From Aphanomyces cochlioides (lineage: Eukaryota; Oomycota; Saprolegniomycetes; Saprolegniales; Verrucalvaceae), in assembly GCA_019828595.1 (NCBI GenBank), contig JAHQRK010000012.1, positions 992,001 through 1,056,000 on the forward strand: DNA of 64,000 nt, given 5' to 3'. Below the pieces are notes generated by a model, which was not told the origin of the DNA, made no database searches, and saw nothing but the letters and a program-made list of their open reading frames with translations. Position numbers and translations under genes: made by a program. Positions within the stretch are counted from its first letter, which is position 1; each line of letters starts with the position of its first letter. This document shows positions 10,587 to 21,773 of this stretch, one piece after another.

Positions 10587-10818
10587 GAAGAACGTCACGC
10601 CTGCTCAACTTGCTCTTGGATGGGTGCATGCTCAAGGCAACGACGTGTTCCCTATTCCAGGCACCAAATCATCGACTCGAATTGTCGAGAATGCCGCCGC
10701 CGCTACTCTTTCCTTGTCCGCGAAAGAGTGGCAAGAAGAGGCGGAAGCGGCAGCAATGAAGACCGCCATTACCCCAGTGCATCGGCTTCCAATTTCAATG
10801 CTCGATTGAATGTGTAGC

Positions 10819-11539
10819 TCATCTAAGCAGTCAACAAGAATCTTTTTCAATCTATCGGTTTGTTTCCTGCTTCTCATAGCAACTAGAGCACGTCAGCCTA
10901 GTAAGGTCTTCAAGAAAGACTGCATTGAGAATGAGGTTGCAGATATCGCCTTCCTGAGTGAGTTGGCCGAGCTAGAAACACAAAGTCACAGCAATGTGAA
11001 GTCACCACGTGATTTCTACGATCTTTGGCGATTGATATGAAGGCGCTCATGCAAAGACTCTTGAGTCGTTGCACCCTGAGTTGTGTCTGACTTGGCAATC
11101 ACTACAAAGCTTTTCTTCATCCATACAAACCTGGATTCAAGGGTTCGATGGTGTTCGTTTACCCGAAGTCTGTCAGTTCAAAGCATACCCAACCACATCC
11201 ATGCTATTTCATCATGCTTACCAAACTCTGTCGTGCGTTACTCATTCGAAATAACCCAACAGTCGTCTCCTATACAACTCAGGACGTATTGCATCGACAA
11301 CGCCGAGCGCTATCACAACGCCATATCTATCAATAGAGAATTACAGTTGAGCTAAGGATTGTCACGCTGGAGCACTAAATTTAACGTGGTTGGCAGTTTG
11401 GCATCGCTGCGTTGGGAATGCTCGCCACCCACTTGAATCCAGTACAGGAATGATTTGTCATTTTCTCACTGAATCATCCAAAATACAAATAAAAATTGCG
11501 AACTCAGACTCAGATGGTGATGATTGCCTGATAATTCGA
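10819..11539. other. AKR 3' flank duplicate and intergenic spacer
   Basis: About 10819-10990 is diverged but alignable with the sequence after the second AKR gene (12605-12880), including a shared GTAAGGTCTTCAAGAA. It is therefore the trailing part of the duplicated unit. From about 11000 to 11539 I see no gene. Confidence 0.6.
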
Positions 11540-11562
11540 CTTCATTTTTCAATTTTCCTTCA
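11540..11562 (+). promoter_or_regulatory. Oomycete-type initiator plus flanking promoter region of the AKR gene
   Basis: CTTCATTTTTCAATTTTCC matches the oomycete core promoter layout, an initiator (YTCANTYY) followed by a pyrimidine-rich flanking element. It lies about 12-35 nt upstream of the ATG at 11574. Confidence 0.55.
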
Positions 11563-11573
11563 ACCAAACAACA

Positions 11574-12604
11574 ATGGCTCGAGTCCCTCAACGTCCTCTT
11601 GGCTCGCAAGGTCTCGTCTGCTCGGCGCAAGGTCTTGGCTGCATGGGAATGACCATGGCTTGTGATAAGGTTGACCATATCGCTCAAGAGGAAGAGTCCC
11701 TCCGCACGATTTCGAAAGCACTCGAGCTCGACATCAACATGCTCGACACGGCGTGGGTGTACCAATCCCCCGGACCTGGCGGAGATCGCATCTTTTACAA
11801 CGAAGAACTCGTGGGGAAAGCGATCAAGCAACATGGACGAGACAAGTTTGTGATTGCGACCAAGTTTGGCGTTGTATTCAAAGACGGCAAGATGGTTGTC
11901 TCTGGTACAGAAGAGACGATTCGATCGCAACTGGCGGACTCTTTGAAGCGCCTCGGGACAGACTACATTGATTTGTACTACATGCATCGCATGGATCCCA
12001 CCACTCCAATTGAAGAAACTGTGGCTGTCCTGAAATCGCTTGTGGAAGAAGGCAAGATCAAGTACATTGGTCTGTCCGAATGCACGCCTGATGAGCTGTG
12101 TCGTGCTCATGCTGTTCATCCGATCACTGCTACAGTATCCAAATGGAATGGTCGTTGCAGACGCGTGACTTGGAAGAGGCTGTGGTCCCTACCGCTCGCG
12201 AGCTCGGGGTTGCGATTGTAGCCTATTCACCATTGAGTCGTGGCTTTCTCACGGACATCAACGCCTTTGACAAATTGGAGGACAACGATCGACGTCGCAC
12301 TCTTCCTCGCTTTAAACAAGAGAAACTTGCGGAAAGCAAGGCCAAGGTCGCTCGTTTCTTCGAACTGGCCAAGGAGAAGAACGTGACCCCAGCCCAATTG
12401 GCTCTTGGTTGGGTGCATGCGCAAGGCAACGACGTGTTTCCAATTCCTGGTACCAAATCGTCGACTCGTATTGTCGAGAACGCTGACGCTGCGTTTGTGT
12501 CTTTGTCCCCCGAGGAATGGAATGAAGTGGCAGCGGCAATCAATGCAGACCGCCATTTCCCTACTTCAGCGGCGGCCAATTTCAATACGCGAATGAATGT
12601 GTAG
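11574..12604 (+). pseudogene. Aldo-keto reductase (one frameshift; possibly a sequence error)
   Basis: Starting at ATG 11574 and crossing one frame change near 12132, the product is about 342 aa, the normal size for NADPH-dependent AKRs of the yajO/pyridoxal reductase type. Visible features are GCMGMT at the N-terminus, the tetrad Asp/Tyr in NMLDTAWVYQ, the Lys in VIATKFGV, the His in DLYYMHRMDP, and the cofactor motif GTKSSTRIVEN near the end. Before the change the frame reads AHAVHPITA, and after it SIQMEWSLQTRDLEE. The expected protein is continuous, so a single missing base or two extra bases explain the break. No intron fits there. Everything else is intact, so a sequencing or assembly error is as likely as true decay. 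The gene is the downstream member of a tandem pair. Confidence 0.88.
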
Positions 12605-13658
12605 CACGTCTAAGCTGTCGTCAATAAGCAACATTTTCAATCTATTGCATCGTTTTCCTGTGTCACGCCTTCATTTCATTATGCATCATCCTGCTGAGCT
12701 TAGTAGACAACATGGAATTATTTCCACGCTTCACACAGCGACAAGAGGACGTCACGGCAGTAAGGTCTTCAAGAATGACTTTTATTGAGATGGGTTTATC
12801 AGTCGATGCCGCCTCCTTCCTCAATGACTTGTTCAAGCTTGAAGGACGAAGTCTAGGCAACGACTCGAGCTTGTACAGATGTCTGTCGTCGAGGTGAACA
12901 TCCATTGTCATTGAAAGGTGTGCTTGCCAGGAGGATCGTGATCGAAGGAGGAATTGTGCACAGCGCTAGGTTCTTGCTTTCTCGAAACTTGGGGCAGTTC
13001 TGGAAACCTTTGTTGTCGACATGGCAGGATCCACAACGAGCGTGGCCACTACATGCCCGATTTGTTCCAGTAGAGTTAGTTTGGCGTTTGTGTATCCTAG
13101 ATCGTGTATTCTACTTAAGAGAAAGATTAGACATGACAACAACGGAAAAATGCTCACCAAGCCAAGAATGTCCTATTGCAGTAGGCAAAATCAAAGCAGA
13201 CAGGGGCATTTAGGCTGGTAAAATTGACAATGAGCAATATCTGTGGCGTCAAATTGTCTCCACACGACAAGCAGTACGTTGTCCAACGTAGAATACACCG
13301 GTATGTGATGCCTTCCTGTGGCGCGCCTGACGATCTCGAGTTCGGCCGTATTCGCTTCATTACTCCATTACATCATGCGGAACTGATTCCCCATGGGTAA
13401 ATATATTCATGGGAGGGAGCTTCCCTTCATGAGGAGTGAGCCCATAGCGCCGATTGTCAATAGAAGCGACAGTCGCATCCTGAGCGTCGAGTCATTCAAG
13501 TCAGCCTCTTGCGGTCAATGAAACTTGGCCATCATAAAAATCAATTTTTATTTTATATACAAATATCAAGTATATATTTAATATTTTTATAAACTGCAAC
13601 CCATCATCCCAATAAACAAAGTGACTCGGCCGACAAAAAGACTCCAAGACGACGACTA
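12605..13658. other. Intergenic region between AKR and formin
   Basis: The first ~280 bp are the AKR 3' flank shared with the upstream duplicate. The rest shows no convincing gene. Positions 13530-13600 are very A+T-rich. The formin start is at 13659. Confidence 0.5.
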
Positions 13659-16600
13659 ATGAACTATTTGAGCTTGTAAGCAACCGAGACAGCGATAGAG
13701 CCCGAGGAAGACTCACGTTAACGTGTTTCTAGGCGTCGGTCTCAATCTGTCTCGTCGGCCCACGAAGCAGGCGTGAATCCTGCGCTCCGCAGCATCTATT
13801 CCAACACAAATGCAGGTTCGCGGGCGCTCGTATTCACGGTGGAAGTCCCTGAACGCGGTCCACTCGGACTTGACTTGCGAGCACGACACATTTCAAATCC
13901 CCATGCACAGACTGGCGCGATCGTCAAAGGATTCCGCCCCGTGAAGGACGGAAAACGCGGTTATATCGAGGTACTCCGTCTTGTTGTGTCATCCGTATGC
14001 GTGACAATAACATGCTAGCTCACGGGACGCGTCAAAGAAAAGGATATCTTGATGCAAATGCATAACTCCAGAGTCGATGACATGCTCTTTGACGCGATTG
14101 TCGCATTGGCTGCTAACCTCCAAGCGGATATCTCTGCGTGGCCCCTTCGATTGGAATTTCGACGCGAAGCAGAGGATGTCGAAGTCAAGCCGAAGCCACA
14201 GACGTTCACAAGCTTTCTTCGGAGTACAAGCATGTCGCTGGCTGGGTTTGCATCGGGGGCACCAAGCGCCCCAACGACTTCAGCGGCGTCTCAAGTGACG
14301 ACCGAGAAGGCTCAAGATGGAACGTTCCAAGACAAACTTAACTATTTTCGTGGCTTTTTCAAAGACCGTTTACCCACGACGACTGATGCAAAGAAACCAA
14401 AACTGCATATTCCCCCTCTTCCCTCGGAAGATCTCGTGAACGAAATGTACCGAGACTTGCTCGTCAAGCGCCATGTACCGGAGGACGTCTTGGACGAACT
14501 CGTGCGCATTGAACAGCTTGAGCATAAGTGGCAAATCGTGTGGTCGTACGTCGAAATTCCCTTTTCAAGAGCGCTGTATTCAATTGACCTACATAGGGCC
14601 AAGCAAAACGAAAGCGACGACACCCAAGTCTACATTGCCGACGCCATCAAAATGGCGGAGTCTCTCGTGGAGCTCAATTGGGACAACAAAGGACTGCAAG
14701 TGCTCGAGACGCTGCAGCGTAAGATTTCGGCCAGCACGCCAGAATGGACAGATCAATTTATCGTCTCTTACGGTTTGGATTACCTCGCGATGAAAATGCC
14801 CGAGCCGTCGCCATTTTCGATCGAACACTACTACAAATCGGTACGTCATTTCCTTTTATTTCCAGAGGTTGGACGATGATTTATGTGTCTAGTTTGACAA
14901 GGCGAGTCGATTTTGCGAAGTCATTCTGCGAATTTTGTTGTCTCTCTCGCATTTTGCGAGCGGTATCGATGCCATCACACATACTCTTGGCCTTGTGGAC
15001 AAGCTTGCGCTGTGTTTTCACACGGAAAACAGCGACGTGAAGAAAATCACGCTACAAGTCCTCGGGATTATTTGCTACAACAGTGCGGAAGGCCATGCTG
15101 CTGTCGTTCATAGTTTTTCGCATTACATGGAAGCCAAAGGCGAACGAGTCCGGTACGTCAATCGCCGTGATTTTCGAAAACTATATTTTGCGCCGTAGAT
15201 TCACGTGTCTCCGCGATGCTTTAAAGTCGACTCGATACAATTTGCTCTTCAAAGAAGACGTGCTGAGTTTCATCAACATCCTCGTCAATAAAGGCTTGCG
15301 TGTGGAAACACGTGTGGCGATCCGTCAGGATTTCATGATGCTCGGCATCGGTGAATACTTTGAGGAAATCCGGACTAAGAGCAATGCCATGTACAAACAA
15401 GCAGCGAAGATTCGCAAGAAATCGGCGTCGAAAGCCCCCAAGAAACTGCCAACTAGCAACAATGTTCCTACTGCAAACAGTGCGACCACAGCGCCAACCT
15501 TAACAAGAGCCATTACAACTCCTCCAGCTCTCGTACGATCAAGCAGTAATCCAGCGCCGCCGCTTACACCCGTACCGACGAAAACTCCCCCAAAGAGTCC
15601 ACCAAAAAGTCCTGTTTCCATCGCCTCTGGGGTACAAGAAACCTCGGAACCATCAAAGTCGCCCGTGGATAGCAAAGCGGACGGACCGAAGCCATCTCCA
15701 CCGATGGATGCTGCTGTTCCTTCCCCAAAGCAAATGACAGAAAATGGAAGTTCAACTGTTTCAGCTGAAGAAACCAAAGCTGAAGTTCCTCAAACAATTT
15801 TGGTGCCTGAAGTTCATCAAGTGGCTGCCTCAGTGACGGAAACGGAGCTTCTCCAACCTTTACAAGACCTGAATGCATCCGGAGATGACATTAACAGCAG
15901 TCTCTACATGCCTCGCCATTCGCTTCCCAACAACCTTTACGAAATGGCCAGTTTCGAAGATTCAAGTGATGAAAGTGGATCCGATGATGACGATTCCGAT
16001 CTGACGCCTGTTCAGCTGCTCATGCGAGAGCAACTTGACAATGTCGAGAAGCAAATCGAAGTGTTTGAGCTTTTCATGGAAGACGATCGCAAGGACACGT
16101 TGTATGGCAGCACAGATTTGAGCTCGATCGAGTCTGTGATTGACTCGCTCCTTGCTCGAGTCAAAGTGGACGAATTTCTGCGAGACTGCCTCTTATCTAT
16201 CTTGCAACAACTTCTCTTTATCCCGTCTGAAACTGTGCTCGGTAAGGAAATGTGGGCAATGGCCGAGCGTGTGACAAAGGAAATCGCGCTTCTTTCGCCT
16301 GTTGAAGAGGTACGCCAGTACGAATTGAGCTTCCAAGATCGCAAGACGCTGCTCCAAGCCCGTGACAAATTTACGACGTTCTTGGCAGAACGTGAGCCCG
16401 ACTTGGCATCTCCGGCCATTGGTCCGATTGCCCTCATGGGCAATCGAACCACCATGGACGACTCATCCGAGACGGACGAGACGGATTCATCAGAGGAAGA
16501 GGACGAAGATGACGAAGTAATGCGACGCCTTGAGAGTTTCCGCAAGCTCCGGACGATGGGTATGACTGAAGAGCAAATTAATGTGAAGATGCGGAAGGAA

Positions 16601-19600
16601 AATCTGGACCCTGCGTGGCTTGATAATTACACGCCACCTCCCAAACAAGCGCCAGCCAAATCTTCGTCAGCCAAGGCAAAAAATGATGGCTTGGTCATGG
16701 TAAAGGACCATGACGACTATCGAAAGTATTGCAAACTGCTTGGTATGGGCATGCCTCTTGAACAAGTTCAACTCAAGATGGGGGCTGAAAATCCTGCTCT
16801 TGATACTAAGTTGCTGGAAACGCTTGAGAAAATGATTCCTGTCGATGAAGATGACAAGAAAGACGAAGTAAAGGTTGGTATTTGGTCGAATTACGTGGAA
16901 ATTCAACTGAGTGTAGGAGGAATCCGACGGCAGTATGCGAGCGGATGAGTGCCCAGCCTTGGCTAAATTCTTTAAACTGCGGAAGATGGGCATGCCGCCA
17001 CCACAAGTGCAGCTCAAGATGCAAGCTGAAGGCTTCGACCCTGCTTTTATTGATGCTCCTGAAACCCTCGTGGACGCAGAAGGAAAGAAATTCGTACCAC
17101 CAACTAAACGCCCCTCTCTTCCGGAGGGCGTTACCCGTGCAGACGAATGCCCAGCTCTTCTCAAGTTCTTTAAGTTGAAGAAAATGGGCATGCCATTACC
17201 CCAAATTCAACTGAAGATGCAAGCTGAAGGGTTTGAAAGTGATGTGCTTGAAGTACCCGAGACGTTGGTTGATGCTGACGGCAAGAAATATGTCGCCGCC
17301 GAAGCACCTTTTGCTGGTGTCCGCGCTGATGAGTGTCCTGCTCTGGCCAAATTCTTTAAACTAAGCAAGATGGGCATGCCTCCACCTCAAATCCAGCTCA
17401 AGATGCAGTCTGAAGGCTTTGACCCTGCTCTCCTTGAGTCTCCGGAAACTCTGGTCAATAACGATGGCAAGAAAATTGTGGCTGTTGAAGCGCCTTTTGC
17501 AGGCATTCGCGCCGATGAGTGTCCAGCCTTGGCCAAATTCTTCAAATTGAGCAAGATGGGCATGCCTCCTCCTCAAATTCAACTCAAGATGCAAGCCGAA
17601 GGTTTTGACCCTGCTCTTCTCGAAGCACCAGAAACCTTGGTGGACAATGAAGGTAAAAAATTCGTGGCAGCCGCAGCGGGAATGCGCGCGGACGAATGCC
17701 CTGCGCTTACCAAATTCTTTAAATTGAGTAAAATGGGCATGCCTCCACCACAAATTCATCTCAAGATGCAATCGGAAGGCTTTGATCCTGAATTGATTAA
17801 TGCTCCTGAAACACTTGTCGGTGAGGACGGCAAGAAATTGCCAGCTGCAGTTCTGGCTGGCGTTCGTGCTGACGGATGCCCAGCACTCGCCAAGTTCTTT
17901 AAACTGAGTAAGATGGGCATGCCTCCAGCACAAATCCAACTCAAAATGCAATCGGAAGGCTTTGATCCTGCGCTGCTTGAAGCTCCAGAAACTTTGGTCG
18001 GTGAAGATGGCAAGAAGCTCCCAGCTGTTGGTGGTGCGACAATGATTGCCGCTAAGGAACACCCAGCTTACGCTAAGTTCTTCAAGCTCATGAAGATGGG
18101 TACGTTGTTTTGACGCTTAATGGCTTTCATCCGATCTGTCCTTAGGCATGCCTTTGGAGCAAATCAAGCTCAAAGTATCCAGTGAAGGATTAAACCCTGA
18201 TGTGTTAGACACGCCAGACGCCATGCTCCCAGAAAATCTGTCGGACGCAGCTCCCAAGAAGCCAGCCATGATCAAGGTCTCGGAGCACCCAAGCTATGCC
18301 AAGTACTTCAAGCTACAAAAGATGGGCATGCCACCACCACAAATCATGCTCAAGATGAAAGCTGAAGGATTGGATCCTGATTTCCTTGAGACTCCGGACA
18401 AGGAGATCCCTGAAAAGGCCGAAGAAAGCAGCACTCCTAAGGCTCCAGTCCTCGTCAAAGACCATCCTCAGTACAGCAAGTATTTGAAACTCCAATCCAT
18501 GGGCATGCCACCGCCGCAGATTGAAATGAAAATGAAGGCTGAAGGTTTGGACTATGCTCTACTCGAAACACCAGATGCGCCAGTTGTGGAGAAGAAGGAA
18601 GAACCGGCTGAGAAGTCTGGCGCTTCGATGGGCGCAGCACTTAACGCAATGAAATTTGTTGCAAAGATCAAAGCGAAACCGAAGTTGCGTGCCTTGTATT
18701 GGGAACCAGTCCAAGCTGAAGTGAAGGAAACCACGCTCTGGGGTGGCATTGAGTATGGCAAAGGTCCAATGCATTGAACTTACGTCGTCTTTTGTAGCAC
18801 AAGTGAAACCCCTGAAAGCCAACACTTGGAGCAACTCGTGACACTCTTTGCCAGCGCTCCACCACCAAGCAAGGAAAAGACTGCGAAGAAGCCTGGCATG
18901 AAGAAAAAGGCAGCAACACGTATTGGTTTGATTGATGTCAAACGTGCCAACAATATCGGTATGCGATTGTATCTTTTGCTGACATCGCTGACGTGACTTA
19001 AGGCATTATGTTGGCTCGATTCCGTATGCCATATCCTGAGATTAAGCGTGCAATTTTGGAAGTTGACCGAGACATTCTGTCGAGTGAAAAGGTTGCAGCA
19101 TTGATTCAATTTGCCCCTGAGGGTGAAGAAATGACCACTGTGAAAGAGTACGTCTCGGCCTCAATAGAACTCTTTGTGATACATGTGTCTACTAGGTACA
19201 CTGGAGACGTCAAGATGCTTGGTGATGCCGAACAATACTTCATGGAAATTTCCACCGTGCCTCGTTTCCTTACTCGTCTGCAAGCCGTGCTGGCAACAAT
19301 GCAGTTTGACTCGAATGTCGAGGTGGATAGAAATGCTCGACTTTGCTAGACTAACACTCGTTTGCTCAGGAGCAACGCCGTCTGATCTCGAGCGTGGCCT
19401 CAACGTGCAAAGAGCTAAAAGCAAATGATGCGATTCCTCAAATTTTGAAGTTGGTCTTGCAATTGGGAAATGCGTTGAATGAAGGCACTGCTCGCGGTAT
19501 GACTGGCGAAAGTGTTATCTATGATTCTGACGGAGGAATTAGGTTCTGCCACGGGATTCAAATTGAGCATCTTGCTCAAACTCGTGCAAGTCAAGGCTGC

Positions 19601-20437
19601 CGACAATAGCATGACATTGCTCAACTACTTGGCAATCATTTTGCGACAAAAGCAACCAGACTGGCTCAACTTTATCGATGCCCTTCCGTCTATCCAAGAA
19701 GCCAGCCGTGTTACACATCAAATCCTCAAGGCTGGCGAATCAGCGATTCGAAAAGCTGCCGACTTGGTCGTGCAGGAACTGGAAGCCCACAAAAATCTGC
19801 CCAACGTATCTGAAAACGATGCCTTCCAGACTGCAGTCGGACCGGTAAGTTTTCGTTCGTTCGCCGTATCCTCTAACGACTGAACTAGTTTTCCGAACGC
19901 GCTCAAGAAACATCAAAAGCAGTCATGACCGAGTTTGAAGACATGTTGGCTTCGTTCAGTGAGTGCGTGAAGTGGTTTGGCGAAGACCCTGACGCTGCGG
20001 GCATGGGTCCTGACTCGTTCTTTTCAATTTTCGTGAGCTTTGCTCAAATGCTTCAAGCCGCCGATCGTGACAACGAACGCAAACGTATTGCTGAAGAGCG
20101 ACGGGTACTCCTTAACAAGTTGATGCTTATGTGCTGACGATTTTTGTAGCTGCGCCGTGAAGCTGAAACAAAGAAGCGCAATGAAATGCTTGCCAAGCAA
20201 AAGAGCCAAAAGAGCGTCGACTTGAACTCACTCAAGGCCGGCGATGCTCAAACGATTGTCAAGAAGATCCGCACAAAGCGCTCGGAGGAAAAGAAGAAAG
20301 AACTCATCGAACATGGCTTTGAGACGACGAATACCGACTCGTTCTGCTCGACTACAAGTATCGACAAGAAACGAAGCAAGCCCGAATCATCTCCTCCGCC
20401 TTCAATTTCTGAAAATAGCCCCGTCGAAGTGTGTTGA
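13659..20437 (+). CDS. Formin: PDZ, FH3, short-repeat region and FH2 domain, 14 exons
   Basis: Formins nucleate and elongate unbranched actin filaments. Thirteen GT-AG introns of 43-57 nt lie at 13676-13732, 13971-14018, 14841-14892, 15153-15198, 16874-16916, 18100-18145, 18753-18797, 18959-19002, 19148-19195, 19323-19369, 19497-19542, 19845-19888 and 20105-20149. The exons sum to 6168 nt (2055 aa), all in phase. Domains: a PDZ-like module at residues ~35-125 (ERGPLGLDLRARHIS); a GBD/FH3 region at ~215-505; a Ser/Pro/Thr-rich linker; ~11 repeats of about 60 aa at ~890-1545; and FH2 at ~1570-1960 (KLRALYWEPVQ, GLIDVKRANNIGIML, LGNALNEGTARGSATGFKLS). The tail is basic. The small first exon (ATG 13659, 17 nt) is inferred because the next exon has no ATG, yet an acceptor TTTCTAG at 13732 and donor GTAAGC at 13676 restore the frame. 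Confidence 0.93.
16535..18585 (+). repeat. Tandem ~60-residue repeats inside the formin gene
   Basis: About eleven copies encode a unit with the core KFFKLSKMGMPPPQIQLKMQ followed by a short EGFDPALLEAPETLV-like stretch and a variable linker. The clearest are at about 16955, 17150, 17335, 17520, 17700 and 17885. Degenerate copies occur at 16540 and 16710 and after 18060. The core resembles the short motif found in the WASH-complex subunit CCDC53 (from knowledge of that family, not a search). The block occupies the place where the proline-rich FH1 domain normally precedes FH2. Confidence 0.88.
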
Positions 20438-21652
20438 TCGTAGCCTATTTATCACTTCATGCTCAATGCGGTGGCTTGATTCGAATGGAAATACAACTTG
20501 TGTTTATAATTCCAATTTCAGCAGTACTCCATGATGCCCTTGACTTTGGAGTCAGCATGAAGCCATCAAAGTCGCCGTGTACCTCGACTTGTCTGTGAAG
20601 AGAACAATCTATAACATTCGTCGTGTTATGTTCAAGATGACAACGTCTTTCACAAAGTTGAAATAGGTCTCCATTGAGTGTACCGTATTCCTTGGACGGT
20701 TTGGGTGGACGGACAGAGTAGTACTTTGAGAAGGACAATACTGTAAAAACTATTAATAATATAGTAATTTTGCAAACAAGAAATGTCCTGTGAAAATTTA
20801 CTAAAAACTCAAAAGGAAATTTACTGTGCATTTCAATTTTGCTATCGCTATTTTTCCTGTGACCATCCAAGTGGGTCGCATTTTCCTGAGATAGAAACAC
20901 CAGACCCTGTAGAATCCATCATTCACTGCATGTGATCGATAATTAATGTCATGGAATCCTCGAGTCGTGATATTCCTCTCTTATCACTTGTGATGACTGA
21001 CAGTCGTATTCGTCTCACAAGGAAAATCTCTTCCTTGTCAGATTTTCACACAGTGAATTTTCTTGGGCAAAATTTCCTGTGACAACCATTACTCACACCA
21101 CAAGTAAATTTCACAAGGAATTTCATGATAGCAAAATTTGTCTATTAGACAAATTTTCTACAAATTTAATTTCAAACGCAATACTATTAATAGTATAAGT
21201 TTCCATAGTAGTGACTGGTTGGTTGCCATTTGTTGATTCTGGCGACAAAGTCCGACACACACAAGCCTGCAACCCGGCCCAGAGGACGTCCCAATCGTCT
21301 TGGAATTGGTCGCAATCCCAATCAACACAAAATCACAGCAATATCGTACCGAGATAGAAACACAGTGTTGATTGGCAGGGTTTGATACTATGTAGCCTGT
21401 AACATTCAATATAGCCTCTTTAAAACGATATTTTAAAAATTACTTGAAATTTGTATGCGTCTTAAAAATCCGGATGAATTTCTGTTATCCGGTGTACATT
21501 GGTGTCTGTCTACTATGATCAAATCTCCAACATATATTGAAATTTGTATTAACTATTTTAGCCAATTAAAGTATTTTCTAGGCTCATTTGGCCAATGAGA
21601 GTACTTAAAAATAGAAATAAATATTGATTTCAGCCAATCAAATTTAGACAAT
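20438..21652. other. Repeat-rich intergenic DNA after the formin gene
   Basis: There is no gene. Positions 20438-20683 are the formin 3' flank and recur at 28605-28850. From about 20745 to 21200 there are many inverted copies of a TTTCCTTGTGA-like motif (for example TTCCTGTGA at 20855 and 21070, and TCACAAGGAA at 21015 and 21110). The block is bounded by ACTATTAATAATATAGTA at about 20752 and ACTATTAATAGTAT at about 21183, which suggests a foldback or MITE-type element. CCAAT motifs occur at about 21640. Confidence 0.55.
20745..21200. repeat. Foldback/MITE-like block of TTTCCTTGTGA motifs
   Basis: Partly inverted outer arms (TGTCCTGTGAAAATTTACT at about 20783 against the complement of a site near 21110) enclose at least six more copies in both orientations. 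The boundaries are uncertain. Confidence 0.45.
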
Positions 21653-21773
21653 AACTTCCGACAAACTTCCGACATATAACGTCGGAAGTTGACGTGAAAC
21701 ATGCTGTCCACCCATTCAATTCTATAAACAATTGCATACTACACACATATTTGAATTGACTCTGACAACTAGG

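Larger units (their letters stand above)
8644..10818 (+). pseudogene. Aldo-keto reductase pseudogene, 3' part, split by three mobile elements
   Basis: Three short pieces are collinear with the AKR gene at 11574-12604. Piece 1 is at 8644-8691 (RGFLADIDAFDG versus RGFLTDINAFDK). Piece 2 is at 9265-9301 (ARFFELAKEKN). Piece 3 is at 10587-10818 (NVTPAQLALGWVHAQGNDVF and on to the C-terminus and a TGA). The 5' half is missing and presumably lies left of the retrotransposon. A GC-ended TIR element separates pieces 1 and 2, and a Merlin element separates pieces 2 and 3. About 10 codons are also missing after AFDG. Similarity continues past the stop into the 3' flank, so this is one member of a tandem gene duplication. 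Confidence 0.88.

Noticed and set aside
12098..12604. Separate 168-aa gene within the AKR
   Set aside because: Its first residues are out-of-frame AKR sequence; it is the second half of one frameshifted gene.
13773..14018. Formin starting at GTG 13773
   Set aside because: It is not an ATG, and the frame is open upstream to an intron acceptor; a small exon with ATG 13659 fits better.
14841..14892. Alternative acceptor CCAG at about 14863 in the formin
   Set aside because: The downstream sequence from that site does not read into the FH3 protein; the TAG at 14892 does, in phase.
18764..18797. Formin donor at GGTCC (18764)
   Set aside because: It breaks the phase of the next exon; GTATGG at 18753 keeps it.
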